From: Sva-07 sp963698435
Lineage (GTDB): Bacteria > Actinomycetota > Acidimicrobiia > Acidimicrobiales > Ilumatobacteraceae
Reading direction: 5' to 3'
Length of the DNA: 64,000 nt
Assembly (NCBI GenBank): GCA_963698435.1
Contig: CAVOQV010000020.1
Location: forward strand, 62,001-126,000
Shown piece by piece: positions 46,475 through 54,060 of this stretch; positions within the stretch are counted from its first letter, which is position 1, and each line of letters begins with the position of its first letter. A program made the translations under genes and the position numbers. The notes beneath the pieces were generated by a model. The model did not search any database. It saw nothing but the letters and a program-made list of their open reading frames with translations, and was not told the origin of the DNA.

Positions 46475-47737
46475 TCACGGCCCGACCCGCCAGAACCCCG
46501 CCTTGAGGTAGCTGCCCTCTCGGAACGTGACCGGGTGGTCGACGTCATGACCCGTGCGAGCGATCTCGGTCAGCGTTCGGCCAGCGGCGACCGCAGCGTC
46601 GAGCACCGTGTCGAAGAACTGTTCGTCGGTGACCCGGCTCGAGCACGAGGCCTGCACCAGCGTGCCGCCCGGGCGGACGAGGCGCAGTGCCAGATGGGTC
46701 AGCCGGGTGTAGGCGCGCAGCGCGCCGTCGACGTTTGCTCGACGTTGCGCGAACGAGGGTGGATCGACGACCACGAGGTCATAATCGTTGCCCGCTCGGG
46801 CGAGGCTCACCATCACCTCGAACGCGTCGCCCACCTCGGTCGTGAACGCGCACGCGCGGACGGCATCGAGTTCGTCGTTGAGCGCCATGTTTCGCACGGC
46901 GGCGGCCAGGGTCGGCTCCGAGAGGTCGACGGCGTGCACCGATCGCGCTCCCCCGGCCGCTGCGTGCACGCTGAAGCCCCCGGTCGAGGCGAACACGTCG
47001 AGGACGTCCCGTCCTGACGACATGCTGCCGACTCGGATCCGGTTCGTCCGCTGGTCGAGGAAGTGGCCGGTCTTCTGGCCGGCCCGAACGTCGGCGTCGA
47101 ACCACAACCCTGCCTCGAGGAAACGGACCGGACCGTCGGGTACTCGACCGGCGATCACGTCGCCGTCGTGCAGTCCGAACGTCTCACGGTCCTGAAGGTT
47201 GCGAGCGAGACGCAGCACCACACCGGAGCATGCGGTCGTGTCGAGCAGTGCGTTGACGACCTTCACCAGATGCGGGAACCAGACCGCCGAATACAGCTTG
47301 ATCACGAGCACGTCGGCGTAGCGGTCGACGACCAGTCCCGAGACACCGTCGTTCTCGCCGTTCAGCACTCGATACCCGAGCCGGTCGGCGTCCGGGTCGG
47401 CGGTGAACGACGCTCGGATGTCGAGAGCAGCCCGAATCGTGGTGTGCCACCAGTCGTCGTCGATCGGCGTCGGCTTGCCGACGTGGAGAATGCGGAACTG
47501 GATCGGCGAGTCGGGGTCGTAGAGCGCGAGTGCGACGAACTTGCGGTCGTTGTCGAAGATCACGGAGAGATCGCCAGCGGCCGCCTCATGGCTGATCGAG
47601 GTGACCGATTCCTCGAACACCCAGGGGTGGCCGGCGCGGATGTGGCGCAGCGCGTCGGGAGTCACCCGTACGGCGAGGCGCTTGTCGCCCTGCCGGGGGA
47701 CGCGCAGCAGCCGCTGGTGCAGGGCGTGGCGCGTCAC
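46475..47737 (-). CDS. RlmI/RlmK-type class I SAM-dependent rRNA methyltransferase
   Basis: A 420-residue protein with the N-terminal PUA domain (VTPDALRHIRAGHPWVFEESV) and the RlmI-like Rossmann domain: FLDQRTNRIRVGSM, LDVFASTGGFSVHAAAGGA (SAM loop), and DLVVVDPPSFAQRR (motif IV D-P-P-S-F). VQASCSSRVTDEQFF supplies the Cys region. It probably methylates C5 of a cytidine in 23S rRNA. GTG 47737 gives a GTGA overlap with the DUF2855 stop; later Met/Val starts are possible because the first 25 residues are not conserved. Convergent with the DUF2207-like gene. Confidence 0.85.
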   Translation of the reverse strand: MTRHALHQRLLRVPRQGDKRLAVRVTPDALRHIRAGHPWVFEESVTSISHEAAAGDLSVIFDNDRKFVALALYDPDSPIQFRILHVGKPTPIDDDWWHTTIRAALDIRASFTADPDADRLGYRVLNGENDGVSGLVVDRYADVLVIKLYSAVWFPHLVKVVNALLDTTACSGVVLRLARNLQDRETFGLHDGDVIAGRVPDGPVRFLEAGLWFDADVRAGQKTGHFLDQRTNRIRVGSMSSGRDVLDVFASTGGFSVHAAAGGARSVHAVDLSEPTLAAAVRNMALNDELDAVRACAFTTEVGDAFEVMVSLARAGNDYDLVVVDPPSFAQRRANVDGALRAYTRLTHLALRLVRPGGTLVQASCSSRVTDEQFFDTVLDAAVAAGRTLTEIARTGHDVDHPVTFREGSYLKAGFWRVGP

Positions 47738-48879
47738 GGGAGGAACGACGCAACCACGCCGACGTCGGGCGTGATCTCGCCGCCGTAGATCGACGCCCAC
47801 GCCGAGGCCGGTCCGTCGGGCCCCCGACGCTCGTCGATGGTCATCCAGGCACGGCTGGCTTCGACGAACTCGTGGGTGGCCTCGGTGGTCCGCCGTCGGT
47901 ACTCGGCAGCACCCCATCCCGCGACGAGTCGGTCGAGTGCGGTTGGGGCGAAGAAGAACTGCGGCGACGCGCCGGGAAGTGCACCGGCTGCGGCTGTCGG
48001 GGCGGCATCGTGGTGGCTCTTGCCGATCATCATCGAATACTTCACTCGATCGCCGAGGCGCTGGTGCACGGCGGCGAGCACGTTCGGATTGCCGGCCATG
48101 TCGATCACCACGCTGTCGAGGAGTGGAATGCCGTTCTCTGCGTCGTCGATCTCGTCGTAGGTCACCACCGTGTCGTAGAAGTCCAGCGAGCGGACGAAGT
48201 CGGCGTTGCCAGCCGAGGTCAGACCGACGACCGCAAACCCCTCACGCTTCGCTGCTCGCTGACTGAAGCCGATCGCGGTCTTCGATGATGCCGACAACAC
48301 GATCACCTGCTCGGCGCCGAAGAACGGTGCCGCTCCATCCGCCGTGGCTCCGCCCGAGTCGGCGAAGAACTCGTCGGCGAGAAACCCGGTGAGCAGCAGC
48401 ACGCGCAGCAGGGCGTGGCGGTCCTCACCATCGGGAGCGTCGTCGTGAAGCGGATCGGAATCGGTGCGCGTATAGCTGCGATAGATCGGTGCATGGGCCT
48501 GACGGTGGTCGCCGTCGTCGCGGAAGCCGTCGTGGGTCGCGGTGGCAGTGAACACCACGGTCTCCGCCATCGGGAACCAGCCGTGATAGCGGCCACCCAC
48601 CGGCAGGTCGGCGTTGCGGGACTCGATGATCTCCGCGTAGCCGACGGCAGGCACCCGACCCCACGTCGAGGGATCGGACGACGGGAAGAAGTCCCAGTAG
48701 CCGAGCATGTCACCGGCTCCGGCATAGCTGATGTTGTTCGCGGTCACGGCGAACCGGTCGATCCGCAGACGAACCTGGCCCTCCTGGAGTTCGGTCAGCG
48801 GCTCCTCGTGCACCTCGGCGTCGCCGATCGACGACTTGCGGATCTCCAGGACCTGAGTGGTGTCGTTCTCGTGCGCCAT
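47734..48879 (-). CDS. DUF2855 family protein
   Basis: A 381-residue protein that matches, from memory, the DUF2855 family: a truncated MDR/quinone-reductase-like fold starting with VRLRIDRFAVTANNISYAGAGDMLGYWDFFP, then RVPAVGYAEIIES, a central QVIVLSASSKTAIGFSQRAAK (a degenerate nucleotide-binding loop), and VVIDMAGN. It lacks the Cys/His set of zinc ADHs. Function unknown; family members are linked with lipid or polyketide metabolism in some bacteria. ATG 48879 is used; its stop overlaps the next gene's GTG. It is divergent from the SDR stub with only 10 bp between start codons. Confidence 0.8.
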   Translation of the reverse strand: MAHENDTTQVLEIRKSSIGDAEVHEEPLTELQEGQVRLRIDRFAVTANNISYAGAGDMLGYWDFFPSSDPSTWGRVPAVGYAEIIESRNADLPVGGRYHGWFPMAETVVFTATATHDGFRDDGDHRQAHAPIYRSYTRTDSDPLHDDAPDGEDRHALLRVLLLTGFLADEFFADSGGATADGAAPFFGAEQVIVLSASSKTAIGFSQRAAKREGFAVVGLTSAGNADFVRSLDFYDTVVTYDEIDDAENGIPLLDSVVIDMAGNPNVLAAVHQRLGDRVKYSMMIGKSHHDAAPTAAAGALPGASPQFFFAPTALDRLVAGWGAAEYRRRTTEATHEFVEASRAWMTIDERRGPDGPASAWASIYGGEITPDVGVVASFLP

Positions 48880-48889
48880 GCTCCCCAGC

Positions 48890-49102
48890 ATGGCTGATCC
48901 CACCCCTTCACCCGCACCCGGCCCGCTCTCGCTGGGCACCATGTTCGGGCTGGACGGGAAGGTCGCCGTGCCCTGCGATCTGACATGCTCGGCGCCTGAG
49001 GTCGCCTGCACTGCCAGCCAGCTTCGATCCCGACGATGCACGCGTCGACACCGCCGGCAACGGTGGGCTCGCCCGTACCGATCTGGTCGCATGTCGGGGT
49101 GA
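48890..49102 (+). pseudogene. Short-chain dehydrogenase N-terminal stub
   Basis: An open frame of 70 residues begins at ATG 48890. After a Pro-rich start it reads LGTMFGLDGKVAV, which is how many SDR proteins open before the T-G-x-x-x-G-I-G loop. The glycine motif itself does not follow; the sequence becomes unrelated (PCDLTCSAPEVAC) and stops. I read it as the edge of a deleted SDR gene next to the alkyl-sulfatase fragment. The match is only about a dozen residues, so it is weak. Confidence 0.35.
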
Positions 49103-49199
49103 TGGGCAACCGGAGTCGCCAGGCAGGCGACGTCGGGCCGGTGTCCCAGTACGGACTGGTTCATCAGTTCGGGCTGCTCCCGCCGAGTCCGACGCCACC

Positions 49200-50111
49200 G
49201 ACTCGATCACGATCTGGTTCCCCGACCTGTCGGTCGCCGTCAACAACCTGGCGTGGCCCGCGCTCTTCAACGTGTTCGCGATTCGTGGCGAGGAATCCCG
49301 CGATCCGCGCGTCCTGCTCGCCGGCTTCGACCACCTGATCGGTCTCGGGGCCACGCACCTCGTCGGCACCCACGGCCCGCCGATCAGCGGGGGCGAACAC
49401 GTTCGAACCGAACTGACCCGCAGCCGCGACGCCATCCCGTTCATGTGGGACCAGACCGTGCGGGGTGTCAACAAGGGCCTCGTTCACGGCGAACTGACCG
49501 AACTGGTCCAACTCCCCTCCGTCTACGGCGAGTCGTACTTCCAGTCGCAGCTGTACGGGCTGGTCGAGCACCACGTCCGCCAGATCCACACCGGGCTGCG
49601 AGGATGGTTCGACGGTGACACCGCCCAGCTGTTCCCGGTGCCGCCGGTCGAACGAGCCCGGAGGTTGATCGATGGCTTCGGTGGCGCCGACGAAGTCCGC
49701 CGACAGGTCGATGCTGCGTTGGCTGACGACGACGTTCGCTGGGCACTCGAGCTGGCCACCTGGCTGGTGCGGGTCGATCCCGACCACGCCGATGATCGTC
49801 GACGCCTTGCCGGAGCCCTGCGCACCGTCGGCCAGCGCACGACGGCTGCCAACATCCGCAACTGGTGCCTGACCCGAGCCCGGGAACTCGACGGCGGTGT
49901 CGAGGTGTCGCGCTTCCGGCGCCACCGGTTCTCGAAGGAGCAGATCGCCACCGCCGACGTGGTGCTCACCATCGACCGAAAGCCGTGCGGCGATGTGCTC
50001 AACGGGCGCCGCGCCATCGCCGATGTGTTCGCTGCCGAGGAGGCGTCCGCCACGGACCCAGCAGCGGTCGCCGACCTCCTGTCCTGGTTCGAGCTCGAAC
50101 CAGGCACCTGA
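49200..50111 (+). pseudogene. Alkyl sulfatase (SdsA1/BDS1-like), 5'-truncated remnant
   Basis: About 300 residues match the C-terminal half of the linear alkylsulfatases: DSITIWFPDLSVAVNNLAWP and GTHGPPISG (second half of the metallo-beta-lactamase domain), then the dimerisation domain (LRGWFDGDTAQLFPVPP to NWCLTRARELDG) and the SCP2-like C-terminal domain (TIDRKPCGDVLNGRRAI). The N-terminal half with the T-H-x-H-x-D-H zinc motif is missing. Upstream sequence is not homologous and holds an SDR stub, so a deletion seems likely. A GTG at 49272 could start a residual polypeptide, but without the metal site it should be inactive. Confidence 0.75.
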
Positions 50112-51063
50112 ACGCACCCGAGCAGGCTGAGGGACCATCCTCGGTTCGACGCATCGACCGTGACAACATCCGTGCGCCGAGACGAGAGGAGTGACCAACG
50201 TGTCGAAGCGGAACATGATCTGGCTCGCCGTCGTGATCGCGGTTGGCGTGATCGGCTGGCTCACCATCGGAATCGTGGCAGGGCTCGTCGCTGCGGCGGT
50301 CACGCTCGCGGTCAGCGAAGTCACCGAACGACGGGCGCGGGCCCAACGCCGACGGGCGTCGCAGGACGCACCATGAGATGCCGTTCATAGCGGGCCGTGC
50401 TCGTGCAGGCCATCGAGCGCTGTTCAGTCGGTTCGGCTGGTCGAGCGCGAGACGGACCCCGAGCGCGACAATCGCCACTCCCCCGGCGGCGCCGACCAAC
50501 TCGAGGCGCCGCGGCGAGCTGACGAACCACGTCCGGGCGGTCCCGGCGGCGAGACCCCAGACACTGTCCGACACCAGGGCGATCGCAGCGAACAGCACCC
50601 CGAGGGCCAGCATCTGGAGACCCGCCGGGGCCGCACCCCGGTCGACGAACTGCGGCAGGGTCGCCGCGAAGAAGATGAGCGTCTTCGGGTTGGCAATGCC
50701 GACGACGAAACCGTCGACGAACAACGATCGGTGGTTGACCACCTCGGCACCACCAATCGACGGCTCGGCGTTCACCTTGCGGTGCGCGATGGCCTGCACG
50801 CCGAGGAACACCAGGTACGCCGCACCGATCAGCTTCACGGTGGTGAACACCGCCACCGACCGTTCGACGATCGCACCGAGACCCACGGCGACCAGGACGA
50901 CCTGGATGTAGAAGCCGGCTGCGTTGCCGGCGACCGTGACCAGCGCCGCCCGCCGACCGAGCGACAACGCGCGTCCGACGACGAACATCACGCTCGGCCC
51001 CGGGATCACGATCAGCACGAACGAGACGACGGCGAAGGCCACGAGCGAACTGATCGAGGGCAC
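49999..51063 (-). CDS. LysE/RhtB-family exporter (3' end probably extended by an indel)
   Basis: A polytopic amino-acid exporter. The N-terminus VLIVIPGPSVMFVVGRALSLGRR and GNAAGFYIQVV, KLIGAAYLVFLGVQAIAHR and GFVVGIANPKTLIFFAATLPQFV are classic LysE features. Family members are about 210 residues, but this frame runs for 354 and its last 140 residues are hydrophilic, Arg-rich and antisense to two other genes. A TGA in the neighbouring frame lies at 50424-50426, just after LALDQP, so one extra base near 50427-50435 would explain the overrun. The true protein is probably 50424-51063. Confidence 0.82.
   Translation of the reverse strand: MPSISSLVAFAVVSFVLIVIPGPSVMFVVGRALSLGRRAALVTVAGNAAGFYIQVVLVAVGLGAIVERSVAVFTTVKLIGAAYLVFLGVQAIAHRKVNAEPSIGGAEVVNHRSLFVDGFVVGIANPKTLIFFAATLPQFVDRGAAPAGLQMLALGVLFAAIALVSDSVWGLAAGTARTWFVSSPRRLELVGAAGGVAIVALGVRLALDQPNRLNSARWPARARPAMNGISWCVLRRPSALGPRPSFGDFADRERDRRSDEPCHDSDGEPADHANRDHDGEPDHVPLRHVGHSSRLGARMLSRSMRRTEDGPSACSGAFRCLVRARTRTGGRRPLLGPWRTPPRQRTHRRWRGAR
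50200..50376 (+). CDS. Small membrane protein of 58 residues
   Basis: A 58-residue protein with one or two hydrophobic helices (MIWLAVVIAVGVIGWLTIGI and VAGLVAAAVTLAV) followed by a basic tail (ERRARAQRRR). A strong AGAGGAG site precedes it at good spacing for GTG 50200; the earlier GTG at 50191 is too close. No family is recognised. It lies opposite the 3' extension of the LysE frame, which argues that the LysE extension is not real. May be a small membrane stress protein, but this is a guess. Confidence 0.6.
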   Translation: MSKRNMIWLAVVIAVGVIGWLTIGIVAGLVAAAVTLAVSEVTERRARAQRRRASQDAP

Positions 51064-51153
51064 GACTACATCCTGCCCGACGATCGGCGGGTGCGGATGG
51101 ATCGGTTTCCGCCGCGCATCCTGAGATCGACACGCCCGCAGGCGTGCGCGTCC

Positions 51154-51696
51154 TCAGGTGTCGAACTTGCTCGACATCCGCGCGACCGTGCCCAGCGTGC
51201 GCATGGTCATCTCGCCGAGCAGTCGTTCGATCTGGCCCACGGGGAGCTTCGACGTGCTGACCCCCTCGACCGGCAGCCAATACCACTCCCGCCCGATCAC
51301 CCGGACGACGTCCTCGTCCGGCGTCAGATCATCGAGCGACTTCAGCTGCTCGGGTGTGGGTGCGCGACGGAGGAACGTCACCTGCACCTTCCCGGCCGTC
51401 GCCCCGATCTGCTCGGGCGGGAACGGCTCGACGCCACCGATCGCTCCGATCTCGGCTGACGTCCTGACGAATGTTGGAGCATCGAATCCGTAGGCGTCGG
51501 CGAGTACCCGCTCGATACGGCGTTCCTCGACGGCGGCGGCATCGTCACTGTGGAACACCACATTCCCGGCTGCCTGGTACGCGGAGACGTCGGCGAAACC
51601 GAGTTCGACGAACGGTGCAAGCAGCTGATCGTTCGTCAACCGTCGGTTCCCGGTGTTGATCGCCCGCAGGAACGCGAAGTACCGCTCGCTCGCCAT
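51154..51696 (-). CDS. DUF1697 family protein
   Basis: A 180-residue protein with the DUF1697 pattern: RYFAFLRAINTGNRRLTNDQLLAPFVELGF at the start, YQAAGNVVFHS, a central VQVTFLRRAPTPEQ, and TMRTLGTVARMSSKF at the end. The standard family motif is L-R-G-I-N-V-G-G near the N-terminus, here LRAINTGN. Length is typical. No function is known for the family. ATG 51696. It is on the same strand as the LysE gene (90 bp away). A hairpin 51 bp upstream of its start separates it from the lipoprotein gene. Confidence 0.85.
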   Translation of the reverse strand: MASERYFAFLRAINTGNRRLTNDQLLAPFVELGFADVSAYQAAGNVVFHSDDAAAVEERRIERVLADAYGFDAPTFVRTSAEIGAIGGVEPFPPEQIGATAGKVQVTFLRRAPTPEQLKSLDDLTPDEDVVRVIGREWYWLPVEGVSTSKLPVGQIERLLGEMTMRTLGTVARMSSKFDT

Positions 51697-51746
51697 GGGT
51701 CAACCTTCCCCGATCAGTCGAGCCCGCGCAACCATCCACCCGGCTC

Positions 51747-51787
51747 CGATGAGTTTCGGCGCACCCGGTCAGCGCGGAAACTCATCG
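51747..51787 (-). terminator. Long stem-loop between lipoprotein and DUF1697 genes
   Basis: Exact 11-bp arms CGATGAGTTTC (51747-51757) and GAAACTCATCG (51777-51787) are followed inward by one mismatch and four more pairs, leaving a 9-base loop. It lies in the 134-bp gap downstream of the propeller lipoprotein. The stem is strong but no T-run follows, so it may terminate transcription in the GC-rich actinobacterial manner or act as an RNA processing site. Confidence 0.5.
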
Positions 51788-51830
51788 CCGCGAGGTGATG
51801 GTGTCGGCCCGCCGGTGAGGGCAGCCGCGT

Positions 51831-53129
51831 TCACGAGATGGGTGCGAGACGGACGAGTCCGGAATCGGTCGCCACCCAGATGCTGCCGTCGGGGTGCGCC
51901 GCCATGTCGCGGAACCCGAGGCTGGGGAGACCGTCCTCCGTGGTGAACACGGTCGCCTCCCCGTCGACGGAGTCGGTCCGAGTCACGCCGAGGCACGTGG
52001 TCGCCGTCCACAGCTCCCCCTCCGCATCGCCGGCAAACCCTGCGACGAGGGTTCCGAGATCGGCGAGCGCAACGGACGGATCCGTGGACACTGGCAATCT
52101 GCTCGCCGCGTCATCGACGTCACACTGCTCGTCGAACGCCAGACCGGCGACGTCGATCGCGTGCCGCTCGACGGCCCCGTCCGCCAGGCGCAGCCAGGAT
52201 GGCCCGAACTCGTCGTCGTCGTACAGCATCCACGCCGTACCGTCGACACCGAGCCGGAACCTCCCCGTCACGACATGACCGAAAGCTTCCGCAGCAACCG
52301 GGTCGAGGTCGACCGTCGACGCCCAAGCCTCGCCGTCGAACCACGCCAGACGACGGTCGAGCTGAACCCAGACCGTCCCGTCCGGAGCGATCGCCGGGTC
52401 GGCATCGCCGTAACTGAACGGTCTCGGCGGCGTCGGCAACTGGGTCCACGAGGCACCGTCGAAGGCGGCAAACGCCATCGTTGCCGCCTCGAGCGGGTTG
52501 GCGGCGTCGGTCGTGACATCGAAGCCGTACAGCATCCCGTCGGCATCGACGACGCCGTACGAGACCCCCGCCTCCGGGTCGAACGACCAGTCGGTGCCAT
52601 CGAAGTGCTGCACACCTGGGATGCCGAACCCCCACGGACCGAACATCCACAACTCGCCGCCGGGACCCGCTGCGAACTCCGAACCCCACCCGGGCGACAT
52701 GTCGACGCCCACGAATCGTCCGTTGTCGAGGCGAGCCCAACTCCAACCGTCACCCTGGGCCGCACCCGCCCACACGACACCGTCGGGAGCAATCGCCACG
52801 GCATCCAGCGCGTCCTGCGGGAGGCCCTGGTCGACGCCGAAGACCGCCACACCCACGTCGCCGGACCTCGTCGTCTGCTCGACGACGGTCGAGGCCACGA
52901 CGGGCGGGGCGGTCGACGCCGGGGCCGCCGTCGTGGTGTCGACCGTCGTCGCAGTGTCGTCGGTCGACGGCTCGCTCGGCGGTACGGATGTCGGCGCAGC
53001 TCCCGTCGTCGAGGCCGGCGCCGACGAGTCATCGTCGTCGCACGCCGCGCCGAACACACCGAGTGCAGGCACCACGAGCACTGCGGCGACGCGTCGCCAC
53101 GGCCACCGGTGGTGAGATCGCAGATCCAT
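51831..53129 (-). CDS. Lipoprotein with beta-propeller (two-component-propeller-like) repeats
   Basis: A 432-residue lipoprotein. The signal peptide ends in lipobox FGAAC, followed by an Asp-rich patch (DDDD) and a Thr/Ser/Pro stalk of about 60 residues. The rest has repeats of the kind DALDAVAIAPDGVVWAGAA, AIAPDGTVWVQLD and MAAHPDGSIWVATDSGL, which look like the reg_prop blades of sensor-type beta-propellers. No transmembrane or kinase domain is attached, so it is probably an extracytoplasmic ligand-binding or scaffold protein. ATG 53129 has GGAGGTGG upstream. The sulfatase operon's last gene starts upstream on the same strand and ends 115 bp before it. Confidence 0.75.
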   Translation of the reverse strand: MDLRSHHRWPWRRVAAVLVVPALGVFGAACDDDDSSAPASTTGAAPTSVPPSEPSTDDTATTVDTTTAAPASTAPPVVASTVVEQTTRSGDVGVAVFGVDQGLPQDALDAVAIAPDGVVWAGAAQGDGWSWARLDNGRFVGVDMSPGWGSEFAAGPGGELWMFGPWGFGIPGVQHFDGTDWSFDPEAGVSYGVVDADGMLYGFDVTTDAANPLEAATMAFAAFDGASWTQLPTPPRPFSYGDADPAIAPDGTVWVQLDRRLAWFDGEAWASTVDLDPVAAEAFGHVVTGRFRLGVDGTAWMLYDDDEFGPSWLRLADGAVERHAIDVAGLAFDEQCDVDDAASRLPVSTDPSVALADLGTLVAGFAGDAEGELWTATTCLGVTRTDSVDGEATVFTTEDGLPSLGFRDMAAHPDGSIWVATDSGLVRLAPIS

Positions 53130-53244
53130 CACGACCACCTCCACCCTCCAGTTGCGCTCCGTCTCCTCTGAGACGCAAGGGAACAAGGTCACGATGGAAC
53201 GCAACCCGCGTCGCTGCGAGCCCGGGGCTGACCCGGTGCGCTGA

Positions 53245-54060
53245 CTACAGGTTGTTGATCGTCGGGCGCACGATCATGGTGTAGGTGTCGGCGATGGCCG
53301 GCTCGCGGTTGGCCTTCTGCGCTTCGAGACGGGCGGGATCCATCACGACGGCCATGAACGCGGCCTTGCTCGGGAATGCGTTGAAGCGCACCTGGTCCCA
53401 TGTTCGTCCGTCGCCGAGGATGGTTCCCTCAGCAGCGAACCACCCGTCGACACGCGCCCCGTGTGGCCCTGCGGTCTCCGCGGCAGCACGGGAGTACGCC
53501 TCCATCTGTTCGGGCGTGACCACCCTCCCGGCGGCGTCGCGATACTTGAGCACGTGGATCACCATCACCGGCCCGTCGTCGTCGGTCGGCGGGTGCGGCA
53601 CCTCCGTCCAGTCGGGCCGCTCGACGTCCGCGGGCCACGCCGGCACCTCGAACGGCTGGCACCCGATCACGATCGTCTCGGCCATGCCGGCGTCCTTGTG
53701 CGCGTGCTGCTCCCGGAAGTCATCCCGCGACTGCATCTCGATGAACGATCGCCTGGTCGGGTACTTCACGACCCCGACGCGATCCCAGATCGGCGCGTCG
53801 CCGAGCAATTGCTGGTCGACCTCACCGGCGAAGACGATCTCCGCGCCGACACCCGCGAGCGATTCGAGCGGCGTGTAGAGGTCGTCGGCCTCGCGGCCGC
53901 TGATCGTCGACTCCCGACCGTCGGAGTAGTCGGCGACATCGCGGTACTTCATCAGGTTGACCATCCACACCGGGCCGTCGTCCTCCGGCGGTGTGGTGGC
54001 CAACCGCATGGCGTACTCGCGGTCGACCGTGCCGTAGCGGGGTGTGCGGGTGTCGGTCAT
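53245..54060 (-). CDS. DUF1330-like tandem dimeric alpha-beta-barrel protein
   Basis: A 271-residue protein with two ferredoxin-like halves. The first (WMVNLMKYRDVADYSDG, later WDRVGVVKYPTRRSFIEMQ) matches DUF1330/NIPSNAP-like domains. The second (MVIHVLKYRD, later VRFNAFPSKAAFMAVVM) is a weaker repeat of the same pattern. Members of this group are usually small enzymes or monooxygenase-like barrels. It overlaps the sulfatase-DJ-1 gene by ATGA and is the last gene of the operon. The catalytic role is unknown. Confidence 0.75.
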   Translation of the reverse strand: MTDTRTPRYGTVDREYAMRLATTPPEDDGPVWMVNLMKYRDVADYSDGRESTISGREADDLYTPLESLAGVGAEIVFAGEVDQQLLGDAPIWDRVGVVKYPTRRSFIEMQSRDDFREQHAHKDAGMAETIVIGCQPFEVPAWPADVERPDWTEVPHPPTDDDGPVMVIHVLKYRDAAGRVVTPEQMEAYSRAAAETAGPHGARVDGWFAAEGTILGDGRTWDQVRFNAFPSKAAFMAVVMDPARLEAQKANREPAIADTYTMIVRPTINNL

